Source of the DNA: Pedobacter nyackensis
GTDB taxonomy: Bacteria; Bacteroidota; Bacteroidia; Sphingobacteriales; Sphingobacteriaceae
Assembly (NCBI RefSeq): GCF_900176505.1
Contig: NZ_FWYB01000002.1
Location: 149,237-213,236, forward strand
DNA length: 64,000 nt
Direction: 5' to 3'
Part shown: positions 1 through 9,313 of the stretch, in pieces
Numbering within the stretch: position 1 is the stretch's first letter
Layout of the letters: each line of letters begins with the position of its first letter
The notes under the pieces: generated by a model
What the model saw: the letters and a program-made list of their open reading frames with translations, nothing else
Database searches by the model: none
What the model was told of the DNA's origin: nothing
Made by a program: the position numbers and the translations under genes

Positions 1-123
1 GTAACCTGCATAGCCCAGAAATATACCAAGAAATACTTTAAAACGTTGCTTTTTGTATTCTGGGTCTATTCTGTTTAAAGGCAGCAGTTCTTTATGTGGT
101 GCCGGTGAAAATAATTTACTCAT
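1..123 (-). CDS. glpT: Glycerol-3-phosphate transporter GlpT (5' part only)
   Basis: Only the first 41 codons are in the window; the gene runs off the left edge. The translation starts MSKLFSPAPHKELLPLNRID and continues through a K-R-F-K-V-F-L-G-I-F-L-G-Y-A-G-Y stretch, which matches by eye the N-terminus of the MFS antiporter GlpT (E. coli begins with a similar F-x-PAPH...IDP...FLGIFFGYA pattern). GlpT exchanges periplasmic sn-glycerol-3-phosphate for cytoplasmic phosphate. It lies 88 bp downstream of a secreted glycerophosphodiesterase on the same strand, so it is probably the last step of that gene run: uptake of the G3P released outside the inner membrane. The related hexose-phosphate transporter UhpT is an alternative but fits the context less well. 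Confidence 0.8.
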   Translation of the reverse strand, partial: MSKLFSPAPHKELLPLNRIDPEYKKQRFKVFLGIFLGYAGY

Positions 124-211
124 TTGTTTTGGTTAGTGGGTATTCTTATTGTAGTGCTTGGTTAGTTGATAGCGTTGAAAAGTAATTAATCAGGGAAACT
201 CTCTGATTAAC

Positions 212-1114
212 TTAAAAAAGGTTAGGATAATCGGAAATGATACCGTCTACGTTCAATTGCTTTAATTTGGCAATATCTTCCTTGGTATTTGGTGTCCATG
301 GAATTACTTTAATCTTACGCTCATGGCATTGTTTAACCAGATCAGCGGTTACCATTTTAAAAGCCGGGCTTAAAATAAAAGGAGTAAAACCGAGGTCATC
401 AATATTTTGTGCTACAGTCTTTTTATTTTTATCATCAATAAGGTAAGAGGTACGTACTTTAGGGTATTTTTTATTCAGAATTTGTAATGTTCTTTTGTCG
501 AAAGACTGGATTACCACATATGGAGTAATTCCCTTTTCCTCAATCACATCCATCAACAGCTTTACAAATTCTTCAGGACCTGGATTTACAATACCATCAC
601 CTTTGGGGCTACACTTAGTTTCGATGTTATAGAACATCTGCTTTTTGCCTTTTGTGTATTGTTGTACATCATCAATCAGATCAGACAACAATGGGATATA
701 AGTTTTGATCTTTTTCTGGTCAGGGAATCCTGCATGAAACTTTGTACCCAAATCAAATTGCTTCAATTCGCTATAGTTCATCTGATATACCGGATATTTT
801 TTAGCATCAGATTTTGGGATTTCTTTACCATCCGGAGTCAGCATAAATCCCGGGCTCAGGTAATCGTCGTGGGTAACAACCACTTTGCCATCTTTAGTAA
901 TGTGGGTATCCATTTCCAGGGTGGTAACACCCAGATCAATGGTATGACGCATACCGATGATCGTGTTTTCAGGCATTAAGCCTCTGGCGCCCCTGTGTCC
1001 TTCTGTACTGAACGCCGGAAATTCTGTGCTGGCAGTTGAATTGGAGTTTTTCATGGTTTTACAGCCCGAAAAACTTAACAAAGCCACAGCGGCTACACAA
1101 ATTACATTCTTCAT
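212..1114 (-). CDS. Glycerophosphodiester phosphodiesterase family lipoprotein
   Basis: Probable secreted glycerophosphodiesterase, hydrolysing glycerophosphodiesters to sn-glycerol-3-phosphate and an alcohol. A lipoprotein signal ends at LSFSGC (Cys18), so it should be anchored in an envelope membrane facing the periplasm or surface. The GDPD TIM-barrel catalytic set is complete: His40-Arg41 in the HRGARG motif, Glu67 and Asp69 in LEMD, and His82 in THDD. Length (300 aa) is normal for the family. It lies between a calcineurin-like phosphoesterase and glpT on the same strand and near glpD/glpR, which supports a role in G3P release. A distant homologue at 53495-54373 has lost most of these residues. 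Confidence 0.9.
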   Translation of the reverse strand: MKNVICVAAVALLSFSGCKTMKNSNSTASTEFPAFSTEGHRGARGLMPENTIIGMRHTIDLGVTTLEMDTHITKDGKVVVTHDDYLSPGFMLTPDGKEIPKSDAKKYPVYQMNYSELKQFDLGTKFHAGFPDQKKIKTYIPLLSDLIDDVQQYTKGKKQMFYNIETKCSPKGDGIVNPGPEEFVKLLMDVIEEKGITPYVVIQSFDKRTLQILNKKYPKVRTSYLIDDKNKKTVAQNIDDLGFTPFILSPAFKMVTADLVKQCHERKIKVIPWTPNTKEDIAKLKQLNVDGIISDYPNLF

Positions 1115-1144
1115 TAGTTTATATTTTAGTTGTTAATAAAAATA

Positions 1145-1177
1145 AATCGATCATGAGTTATGCCCTCATGATCGATT
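1145..1177 (-). terminator. Rho-independent terminator after the phosphoesterase gene
   Basis: A perfect 13-bp inverted repeat (1145-1157 and 1165-1177) with a 7-nt loop. Read on the minus strand it follows the stop of the phosphoesterase gene and is followed by a T-rich run. It may be leaky, since the downstream GDPD and glpT genes look functionally linked. Confidence 0.65.
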
Positions 1178-1201
1178 CGTATATTGATTATTTAGTTTTC
1201 T

Positions 1202-2614
1202 TTAAGCATCAAGGCTAACTGTATATTTTTTGCCAAAGCGATCCGTTGCGATTACCTTAATGTTTTTTACAGATGGGTTAAAGTGTGCCATGAATAAATG
1301 GTCCATTTTTTTAGGTTCTGCGAACGATCTTGTAACCGGCATTTTATCACCTCTATACAATTGTACCGCTAATGGATCAAATCCCTTTTGTTGTTCCAGA
1401 CCGCCCATTGGTTTCTCGTCTAAAAAGTATTCTACTTTCCATTCCGGATCCCAATTCCAGACATTGGCAATTAATCTCTTTTGGTTGGTCAATTCCTCCA
1501 CAAACAGACTAACCTGTTTTGTCTGATCAAAGCCTGTTGATTTGTAATACCAACTCAAGTCGGTTCCATTTACCTCGTAAACACCATAGCCTCGTGGGGT
1601 TCCATCTTCACAGATTGGCCCTGTCCACCACGCACCACATACGGTACCATGGTTGTGCTCATATATACCATTGGTCATTTTATTGAGGTTGTAATGGGTA
1701 TGGCCCGACATGATATGGACATTTTTATACCCCTCTAATAATGCATAAAGCTCTGCATTATTTTTAACCGAATTGTGTATAGGGATATGTACACTAATAA
1801 CCAGTAATTGATCTTTAGCTACGTATTTAAGGTCTTTGGCTAACCATGATAATTGGTTTTCGCTGATATAACCATCATACAAACGTTCACTGCCCAGATA
1901 ACGGACATCATCTAACACTACATAATGCGCTTTACCACGGTTAAATGAATAGTAAGTTGGGCCAAATACTTCTTTAAAAGTCTTATCGGATGTTTCATCG
2001 TCACCCATTCTATAATCCATATCGTGGTTACCCAAGGCCTGGAAAAACGGAATGCCCATTTCCGCTACCGCCTGGTTGTAATCAGGGAACAAAGCATGGT
2101 TATCCCATACAATATCTCCAACGCAAATACCATGAACCAAGGCATCAGGTCCCATTGATTTCACAAGTTGCTTTACATCCGGCACAGCTGTATCCATCAT
2201 TTCCTTTACATCCTTTTTACTTTTTACCTGTGGATCAGCCCAGATGATGAAACTGTGCTTTTTATCGTTCCCTTTTAAAGCTTTAAGCTTAAAGTTATAT
2301 TCGTTACGGCTTCCCAGGGTTTCGTATTGTCTTGTTATATGGTAATCCGTTTTAAACTCATAACCTGCAGGCGTACTCATAAATATATTAGTAGCCCTGT
2401 CATCGGTAGTAATGGTGTAGTTTCCTTTGGCATCTGTTACCACAACGCTATAACCATCGGAAATCACCACATTTGCAACACCTCTTCTACCATCGGTTAC
2501 TGTTCCTCTGATGGTTTTATCTCTTTTTAATTTAGAGAAGGCATTAGATTGTAAGCTGATAAACGCGCCTCCGGTAATGAGGCCCATCGATTGAATAAAG
2601 GATCTTCTGTTCAC
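1202..2614 (-). CDS. Calcineurin-like phosphoesterase with N-terminal beta domain
   Basis: Secreted metallophosphoesterase. The start is a GTG; no better ATG gives the N-terminal signal, which contains an RRSF twin-arginine-like motif followed by a hydrophobic stretch (about 10-25). Residues about 35-110 form a carboxypeptidase-regulatory-like beta domain (the MetallophosN type), then the metallophosphatase core carries D-P-Q near 127, GDIVWDN at 166-172, GNHD at 195-198 and GHTH at 304-307. A C-terminal extension of about 100 residues fits the MetallophosC family. The substrate cannot be read from sequence. Its place between a SusCD system and a glycerophosphodiesterase suggests it removes a phosphate or cleaves a phosphodiester of an imported phospholipid-like or teichoic-like compound. 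Confidence 0.87.
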   Translation of the reverse strand: MNRRSFIQSMGLITGGAFISLQSNAFSKLKRDKTIRGTVTDGRRGVANVVISDGYSVVVTDAKGNYTITTDDRATNIFMSTPAGYEFKTDYHITRQYETLGSRNEYNFKLKALKGNDKKHSFIIWADPQVKSKKDVKEMMDTAVPDVKQLVKSMGPDALVHGICVGDIVWDNHALFPDYNQAVAEMGIPFFQALGNHDMDYRMGDDETSDKTFKEVFGPTYYSFNRGKAHYVVLDDVRYLGSERLYDGYISENQLSWLAKDLKYVAKDQLLVISVHIPIHNSVKNNAELYALLEGYKNVHIMSGHTHYNLNKMTNGIYEHNHGTVCGAWWTGPICEDGTPRGYGVYEVNGTDLSWYYKSTGFDQTKQVSLFVEELTNQKRLIANVWNWDPEWKVEYFLDEKPMGGLEQQKGFDPLAVQLYRGDKMPVTRSFAEPKKMDHLFMAHFNPSVKNIKVIATDRFGKKYTVSLDA

Positions 2615-2726
2615 AATTATGTATTAAAAAAATTAAAAATTAAGGATAGAATTAGTGTAATAAGGACTATAAGAGCATCCTGTTATACTAATTTTGATAG
2701 ACTGCAAAGTCGTCAATGCCCCCTTT

Positions 2727-2763
2727 ATTAAACAGGAGCTATCAATGATAGCTCCTGTTTAAT
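2727..2763 (-). terminator. Long hairpin after the SusCD-DUF5689 genes
   Basis: Inverted repeat of 18-nt arms (2727-2744 and 2746-2763) just downstream of the DUF5689 gene on the minus strand. It would form a very stable hairpin. No clean T-run follows, so it may end or attenuate transcription or protect the 3' end of the upstream mRNA. Confidence 0.55.
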
Positions 2764-2771
2764 GGAAAATA

Positions 2772-4322
2772 TTAATTTATAAGTTTTGTCATTGCTGGTT
2801 TATTTTCTAATGGCTCTTCAATTAGAGTCAAAGGCGAAGTTGTACCAAGTGCAACAGAATTATGGGCCCGCTTAGTTATCCATTTCTTAGCCTTAGCATC
2901 ATACACACCTCCAAGATAACTGAAAGCATTGATCCCCGGAAGCTGAAGTATAGCCGTGTTTTTACCTTGTCTGAAAAATGGTTGATCAGTATTACCATCT
3001 TTTAAGTTGTAAAAATCGTTGCTGCAAATAGAGTATCCGACACCATTCCCATACATGGATCCTCCAGCACCTCCGTAGAATATTACATCTGATGGCACTG
3101 ACTTTAATTCAACGTTGGTAAAAGGGAAGATTGCAATACCGGCGGGATTCCCAGAGTTACCAAGTAAATTACTTGTTTTAGTACCAATTCCATCGTCTCC
3201 CCCGTTACTAGCATATAGCTTACTTACTACCCAATTGGTCTGACTAATATCTCTTGATCCTATACCATTTATTTGTTTATAACCACCTACATAAAAGAAT
3301 TTTCCTTTTGCTACAGTACCACGGGTAATTACAAATTTATAAGTACGTAAATCACCAGTATTCCAGCCAGCAAGTGGAAAACCAGTAGGAGTAGAAGTTC
3401 CAGCATTATTAGTTGTATACACACTAAAATTCTTTTGTCTGAAATCCAAATCCTGAGTAGCCATGAATTGTATGTACTCATAGTTGCCATCTGTACTAGT
3501 CGGATCAGCCAGGTAACCAGTTATAATTGCGGGATGCGGTCCTAATGGAATTGACGGATCAACAACGATACTTGTTGCTTCAAAATCTTCCTTTATTCGT
3601 GGCCAAATCTGTGGAACACCACCTGTTGAAGAAGGGATTAATAATCCAGTCACATTAGCAGAATAAGGCAATAGTTCATTTTTAAAATTTGCTGTAGCAT
3701 TTACATGCATTTGCATATCTCCTGAACCCTCATTCAGGGTTTTCACTCCTTCAAGTGTTTCAACGCCAATATTTGGTTCGAAATTACAATTGTTGATCTT
3801 TACTAAGCATCCTTCGAAATTATCAGGTTTAGCAAGCAAAGTGATAGCTGAAACTGGCATATATAATAATTTTACACCAGACTTTACCTTTACTATATCA
3901 GTAGCAGAAACTCCCGTAATTTGCAAAATTCCGTTTACACGCCTTAGTACACCACCTTCTATTTTTATCTGTACAGAATCTCCTGGGACATAATTGGCTG
4001 CTGCTGCACCTACGTTTATTGCAATCCCCCTTAATGAGTCGATCCCACTAGATACTTGTCTTAAATTCTGGATAAACAATAAACCTTCAGGTAAATTATG
4101 GCCAGAATGATCAGAAGTAACCTGACCTTGTACACTTATTGCCTCCCTGGTTAATTCTTTAGTCAGGGTAACATCAGCACCTTTATAAAGCTTTTTTAAA
4201 TCCAAATTGGAAATAAATGGACTGGGCGTAACGATCATATAATCACTATCCCTTTTACATGCAGCCAGTGCAACTACAAATGCCCCTATTATCAGTATAT
4301 GTTTATTTAATATCTTTCTCAT
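2772..4322 (-). CDS. DUF5689 domain lipoprotein of a SusCD locus
   Basis: Outer-membrane lipoprotein candidate: signal with lipobox ALAAC (Cys22), followed by a short Ser/Pro-rich linker. Residues about 40-260 resemble the DUF5689 family, which often follows susD in Bacteroidota. The C-terminal half (about 265-516) is rich in Gly, Asn and aromatic residues and was not assigned. It starts 24 bp after the susD stop and is followed by a strong hairpin, so it is the third gene of the susC-susD operon. It may be a surface-exposed ligand-binding accessory; no catalytic motif was seen. Confidence 0.75.
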   Translation of the reverse strand: MRKILNKHILIIGAFVVALAACKRDSDYMIVTPSPFISNLDLKKLYKGADVTLTKELTREAISVQGQVTSDHSGHNLPEGLLFIQNLRQVSSGIDSLRGIAINVGAAAANYVPGDSVQIKIEGGVLRRVNGILQITGVSATDIVKVKSGVKLLYMPVSAITLLAKPDNFEGCLVKINNCNFEPNIGVETLEGVKTLNEGSGDMQMHVNATANFKNELLPYSANVTGLLIPSSTGGVPQIWPRIKEDFEATSIVVDPSIPLGPHPAIITGYLADPTSTDGNYEYIQFMATQDLDFRQKNFSVYTTNNAGTSTPTGFPLAGWNTGDLRTYKFVITRGTVAKGKFFYVGGYKQINGIGSRDISQTNWVVSKLYASNGGDDGIGTKTSNLLGNSGNPAGIAIFPFTNVELKSVPSDVIFYGGAGGSMYGNGVGYSICSNDFYNLKDGNTDQPFFRQGKNTAILQLPGINAFSYLGGVYDAKAKKWITKRAHNSVALGTTSPLTLIEEPLENKPAMTKLIN

Positions 4323-4346
4323 GACTATTTTTCTAAATATTAAGAA

Positions 4347-5912
4347 TTAGGGTTTTTGCCACCACACCAATGTATTGATATCATCTGCACCTTGAGTCGC
4401 TACAGCCTTCTTATAATTGGTTGGATTTGTCGATTGCGTTACAAGCGGGTAATTTAACCTTGCCGGCATTTTACGATCCCCTAAGCCAGCTCCTCTTGGT
4501 AAAAAAGGATGGCCAGTACGTCTATATTCAAACCACTGTTGAAAGTCAACCAGGAACATAGCATAATACTTTTGAATATGTATCATTTCCATTTTACTAT
4601 TTCCTCCTGATAGATCCTCCAATGGTAGAGCAGGATTCCATTTTAGATTTACCCCATCAGTGATGTATTTAACAAATTTAGCATCTGTTGGACCTGTATA
4701 TTGTGTCGGCATCCAATAAGTGATCGCATCAACCATACCTTTATAATAGTAATTCTCAGCAGAACCATTGATCCATCCTTTTGCAGCTGCCTCCGCTAGT
4801 ATAAAGCTCACCTCTGCACTGTTCATAATGATACCTGTGTTGGGATCCGTTTGTAAAGTGAATTTATCCGTTTCTGCATCTGAATTAAAATGCGCTTGTA
4901 TGATCACACCAGTACCCGGTTCATAACCGCTTGGCACGCCTACATATCCATCAATTCCTTTATCAATGCCAAAGCGCGATACCCCCTTAATACCCAATGC
5001 CGGATCTACTCTTGGATCTTCCCATGAAACCAATTTACCCAGGAAGAAATCACAAATAGGCATATTCCTGAAATCAACCGCACGTATACCTATCATATAT
5101 GGAGAAGAATAAACAGCTGTACTGCTATTGGTTCCGTTCCATAAAATTTTAGCAGTCTGTGTATTATTTTCTATAATTGGATATTCAGCAGGATTAGTAT
5201 CTACAATCTCTTTAATCTTTGCAATGACTGTGCTTGCAACTTCTGCTTTTCCAGAAGCACGAAGTAATAACCTTAAATAAAGTGAATTACCAAATCTTCT
5301 CCATTTTGAGATATCCCCCTTATAAACTGGATCACTTGCGGCTTCTATGGCAGTACCTTCTTTTAATAAGTCATTTGCTTCTTCCAGTTTTTTAAACATA
5401 TCTGCATAGATATCTTGTTGTTTATCAAACACAGGTTGCATATTACCGGTTTTCCCCATGTTTGCCTCAGAATAAGGAACATCACCGTAAGTATCTGTTA
5501 ATAATGAAGATACCCATGTTTGAGTAATCAACGATATCCCCTGATAAGATTTATTAAAGCTTTCAGGTTTACTTGCAACAGTATAGATGTCTTTAAGATC
5601 TGTCATATTTGTATACCAGGCATTCCAGGTATAATCAGCCCAGGTTCTTCTCACATCATAGCGAAAGATTTTACCTTCTGCATCACTAATTTCTACTGAA
5701 ACCTGCATCAATTGATTATTGAAATTCCAGTTACGAATCATATTAGCATATAAAACATTCACTAGAGCAGGCTGTAGCAATCTGCGGGCCTCTACCTCTC
5801 TCTCACCAATAGGATCAATATTTACCGTGGTGAAATCTTTTGTACAGGAAAGGGTTGATAAACCCAAAACCGATAAGAGTGTATATACTATAGTATTTTT
5901 AATCTTTTTCAT
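4347..5912 (-). CDS. SusD/RagB-like nutrient-binding lipoprotein (SusD-like_2 type)
   Basis: Surface lipoprotein that acts as the lid of the upstream SusC channel and binds the substrate. Lipobox LSTLSC puts the lipidated Cys at 23. The body has the helical, Trp/Tyr-rich composition of SusD-like_2 proteins, including the segment around 85-140 (W-A-D-Y-T-W-N-A-W-Y) and the WFEYRRTGHPFLP region near the C-terminus that is typical of the family. Length 521 aa is normal. It lies 11 bp after susC, so it is clearly co-transcribed. Substrate is inferred from neighbours (glp genes, phosphodiesterases), not from sequence. Confidence 0.92.
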   Translation of the reverse strand: MKKIKNTIVYTLLSVLGLSTLSCTKDFTTVNIDPIGEREVEARRLLQPALVNVLYANMIRNWNFNNQLMQVSVEISDAEGKIFRYDVRRTWADYTWNAWYTNMTDLKDIYTVASKPESFNKSYQGISLITQTWVSSLLTDTYGDVPYSEANMGKTGNMQPVFDKQQDIYADMFKKLEEANDLLKEGTAIEAASDPVYKGDISKWRRFGNSLYLRLLLRASGKAEVASTVIAKIKEIVDTNPAEYPIIENNTQTAKILWNGTNSSTAVYSSPYMIGIRAVDFRNMPICDFFLGKLVSWEDPRVDPALGIKGVSRFGIDKGIDGYVGVPSGYEPGTGVIIQAHFNSDAETDKFTLQTDPNTGIIMNSAEVSFILAEAAAKGWINGSAENYYYKGMVDAITYWMPTQYTGPTDAKFVKYITDGVNLKWNPALPLEDLSGGNSKMEMIHIQKYYAMFLVDFQQWFEYRRTGHPFLPRGAGLGDRKMPARLNYPLVTQSTNPTNYKKAVATQGADDINTLVWWQKP

Positions 5913-5923
5913 AATTCTATAAA

Positions 5924-8900
5924 TTAAAGGCCCACAACTAAACGTACACCAAATGTTCTGGTAGATGGCAATTGGCCTGTCTCAAATCCTTGAACAATAT
6001 CCGAACCTGCCAATGTACCGAACTCAGGGTCGAATGCTGGCCATGGCGACCAGATGAACAGGTCACGTCCATAAACACTTATGCTTGCCTTATTAAAAAC
6101 GCCTATTTTTTTCAACATCCTTTTATCAAGAGCGTAACCAATACTAGCTTCTCTGAATTTAATATAGTCTGTCCTAAAAATACTTCCTTCAGCTTGCCCA
6201 CTTCCATAAACCGATTCATAAAAAGCAGCAAGGTCAGTAGCGATTACATCATTTTTACGGAAACTACCATCAGGGTTCTGTAAAACACCATCTCCAATTA
6301 CACCATTATATCTTCCTGGTAATGTAACTGCATGCTTACCCAAAGACGCCATTCTTGAGAAAGTAAGTGAATGACCAACTCCTCCAACCTGAGCATCAAA
6401 TAAAACATTCATGTTAAATTGTTTGTAGCTAACTCCTGTACCAAGACTAAACCTCATATCAGGCATGGTATTACCAAGATATAATAAGTCAGGATTTTCT
6501 AAAGCCACACCTGTCTCTGGATTAAACACGATCTGACCATCTGGTGAGCGTAGGTAACCTCTTCCATATAAATCGCCCATGCTACCACCAACATTTGCCA
6601 CAACCTGGCCACCCCCCAATGCTCCTGTACGAAGTACCACAGAACTATCTGCCAATTCTTTAATCACATTTTTATTGGCAGAGAAAGTAGCAAAAGTTGT
6701 CCATTTGAAGTTTTTGCTTTGTAATGGTGTACCATTAAGCGCTACCTCAATACCTCTATTATCTACCCTACCGATGTTAACCACCTGTACATTGTACCCA
6801 GTAGATTTATCTACAATTCTATTTAAAATCTGGTTTTTGGTATTACCTGAATACACCGCAAGGTCTAAGCCTAAACGATTTTTAAACATTTTTAATTCTA
6901 ACCCCAATTCAACTGTGGTTGTTTTAAGTGGTTTCAAATCATAATTAGGCAATGCTCTTGGATTGTTCATTGAAGTATCCGGATAAATTCCATCCGCTGC
7001 TTTCAAATAATAATATGCCGTTCTATATGGAACATTACTTCCACTACCTACCTGTGCTATTGAACCTCTTAATTTAGCAAAGCTAAATGCTTTTGGAAGC
7101 TTCCAATAATCAGATGCTACAAAAGCTAAACTAGCTGATGGATAGAAAAATCCTACATTTTCTGTACCTGTTAATGTTGCCAAAGTACTATTCCAATCCT
7201 GGCGACCGGTAATATCTAAGTATAAAAAGTTTTTATAGGCAAATGATGCTGAAGCATACAAACTATTGATTCTATATCTTGCCGTATCTGGAACATAAAT
7301 CAACGGGTTTTCATTATTCTCCAGTCTGTAGTCATTAGGAATTATCAAACCGTCTGCACGAGTTTCCATCCTGCCATATTCGTTGCGCATCTGACTCCCA
7401 CCAAAATTTGCAGTCACATGCAAATCTTTGTTGATTTTCTTGTCGTATTTTAACAAGAAATCAGCATTAATCTCATAAGAATGCATATCAGATTCACGAT
7501 AAGAACCATGCGCAAATTTATTTCCGGATGCATCCCAAGGGCGACGAGTTTCACGAATCTCGTCGTTTAAATCTATCGACGCCCGAGCCATTAAACTTAA
7601 GGCTTTCGTAAATTTGTAATTCGCCTGAAGATTACCTAAAATCCCATTTCTTCTTTGAGCATTTATATATTGCTCTGAAATAGCGTACGGACTTTCCGGG
7701 TTAGTAGTTGTAAGGTTAATAAATTGCTGATATTCCTTACCAGGAGTCCAATAGTCTCTATACCAATCAACATTTACGTTTGGCTGAGCAAACATAAACC
7801 AGTACATCAGCGATTGATTACCATAACCTGTAGCGGGTAAGTTATCACTATGTCTGTTACTATATTGTGCTTTTAGATTTAAGCTTAGCTTTTTAGTTAG
7901 GTTAGTATTTGCATTAAAGGTCGCAGTTGTTCTTTCATAGCCTGTATTTGGTACAATCCATTCATTGCTACCATGACTTGCAGAAAAACGCATACCTACT
8001 TTCTTATAGGTACCATCTAAACTTATTGAGTTCAATGATTCGAATCCAGTCACAAAAAATGCATCTATTGGATCTTTATAAGCAACCCAAGGCGTGCGCG
8101 CAATACCTTGCTTTTTTGTTACAGGATCGTATTGATAGAACATACTTCCAGTGCTAAATGCAGGTCCCCATGTAGAACTGGTCCCGTTTGTACTTGATCC
8201 ATCTGGAGATGTACCATATGAGAAATAAGGGACACCAAAAGTACCTGAACCAAACTCCTGTTGTCTGTCTGGTCCACGATTTATGTCTTGCCATGAACTA
8301 TTCGAAGTAAAGGTGATTCCCATTGTTTTTCTATCCTTAGTGGCAGATTTAGTAGTAATAATAATCGCACCATTCGCACCTCTTTGACCATACAGCGCTG
8401 ATGCTGCAGGACCTTTAAGCACTGTAACAGTCTCTATATCGTCAGGGTTTAAATCGCTTATTCCACTTCCGAAATCAGCAGGCATAATATCGCCAGATGT
8501 ACCATACACGCCACCACCAGTAGCAGCAGTACGCTTAGAGCTACTAGAGGCCACCACACCATCGATTACAATTAGCGCTTCGTTATCACCTGTAAGGTTA
8601 TTCTCTCCACGTAAAATAATTTTATTGGATCCAGCCGGGCCATCATTCTTCACCATATTTAAACCTGCAACTTTTCCCGACAAAGCATCGGTCCAGTTAC
8701 TGGAAATCGCATTAGTTAACTGCGTACTGTCAACCGTGGTTGTAGCAAAACCCAAAGATTTCTGCTCACGTTTAATACCTAAGGCCGTTACTACAACCTC
8801 ATTAAGATTAGAACTTGAACTGTTCAACGTAACCGTCATCGTATTGGTTGCCCCGGTAACCATACGTTTAGCAGTAGTGTAACCAATCATATTAAAAGAA

Positions 8901-9190
8901 AGCTCAGTTCCCTTTACCGCTTTCACAGTAAACGAACCATTTACATCAGTTACACCCAAAACTTTCCTTTGACTGTCAGAAATGGTAACACCAGGTATCC
9001 CTTGTCCATCACCACCATCCTTAACCGTCCCTTTTACGGTAACAGTCTCTTGTCTCGCCAGATAAACGGGCACCGGCCCCGTTTCAGCCAGAAGCACTTG
9101 CGGCAATTGCATAAAAACCACCGCACAGGCAAAAGCTAGATATCGTGATGGTTTCTTAAATTGCATGTAGTTTGTAAAGTTTCTAATCAT
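5924..9190 (-). CDS. SusC/RagA-family TonB-dependent outer-membrane transporter
   Basis: Large outer-membrane beta-barrel importer (1088 aa). After a signal peptide (cleavage near residue 35) comes a carboxypeptidase-regulatory-like domain (about 48-125), then the plug beginning around the N-E-V-V-V-T-A-L-G-I-K-R-E motif (about 129-142) and the barrel to a terminal Leu. There is no STN signalling domain, so this system is probably not controlled by a FecI/FecR pair, unlike the one at 24294. It is followed closely by susD and a DUF5689 lipoprotein, and is preceded by glpD on the same strand. A 123-bp gap upstream holds a near-consensus promoter and a motif shared with the glpD leader, so control by GlpR is plausible. 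Confidence 0.94.
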   Translation of the reverse strand: MIRNFTNYMQFKKPSRYLAFACAVVFMQLPQVLLAETGPVPVYLARQETVTVKGTVKDGGDGQGIPGVTISDSQRKVLGVTDVNGSFTVKAVKGTELSFNMIGYTTAKRMVTGATNTMTVTLNSSSSNLNEVVVTALGIKREQKSLGFATTTVDSTQLTNAISSNWTDALSGKVAGLNMVKNDGPAGSNKIILRGENNLTGDNEALIVIDGVVASSSSKRTAATGGGVYGTSGDIMPADFGSGISDLNPDDIETVTVLKGPAASALYGQRGANGAIIITTKSATKDRKTMGITFTSNSSWQDINRGPDRQQEFGSGTFGVPYFSYGTSPDGSSTNGTSSTWGPAFSTGSMFYQYDPVTKKQGIARTPWVAYKDPIDAFFVTGFESLNSISLDGTYKKVGMRFSASHGSNEWIVPNTGYERTTATFNANTNLTKKLSLNLKAQYSNRHSDNLPATGYGNQSLMYWFMFAQPNVNVDWYRDYWTPGKEYQQFINLTTTNPESPYAISEQYINAQRRNGILGNLQANYKFTKALSLMARASIDLNDEIRETRRPWDASGNKFAHGSYRESDMHSYEINADFLLKYDKKINKDLHVTANFGGSQMRNEYGRMETRADGLIIPNDYRLENNENPLIYVPDTARYRINSLYASASFAYKNFLYLDITGRQDWNSTLATLTGTENVGFFYPSASLAFVASDYWKLPKAFSFAKLRGSIAQVGSGSNVPYRTAYYYLKAADGIYPDTSMNNPRALPNYDLKPLKTTTVELGLELKMFKNRLGLDLAVYSGNTKNQILNRIVDKSTGYNVQVVNIGRVDNRGIEVALNGTPLQSKNFKWTTFATFSANKNVIKELADSSVVLRTGALGGGQVVANVGGSMGDLYGRGYLRSPDGQIVFNPETGVALENPDLLYLGNTMPDMRFSLGTGVSYKQFNMNVLFDAQVGGVGHSLTFSRMASLGKHAVTLPGRYNGVIGDGVLQNPDGSFRKNDVIATDLAAFYESVYGSGQAEGSIFRTDYIKFREASIGYALDKRMLKKIGVFNKASISVYGRDLFIWSPWPAFDPEFGTLAGSDIVQGFETGQLPSTRTFGVRLVVGL

Positions 9191-9232
9191 AATGCTATTT
9201 AATTATTTGGTTAGTTCTTTTTTGTTTTGCAA

Positions 9233-9274
9233 CATTTCGTTTCATTTCGCTTTTTTCAATTTGCTGCAAATATC
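9233..9274 (-). promoter_or_regulatory. susC promoter and leader with GlpR-like motif
   Basis: On the minus strand a near-consensus -7 box GATATTTG (9267-9274, one mismatch to TAnnTTTG) is followed by a leader that holds the 11-mer GAAACGAAATG (9233-9243) and a related GCGAAATG just before it. The same 11-mer ends at the glpD start codon. Promoter assignment is by motif only. Confidence 0.45.
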
Positions 9275-9313
9275 AAGGTTACAGTTTTAAATTAATGTTA
9301 AGTATTGATTAAG

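Noticed and set aside
1145..1177. Possible riboswitch before the GDPD gene
   Set aside because: It is a simple single hairpin with a T-run on the minus strand, best read as a terminator.
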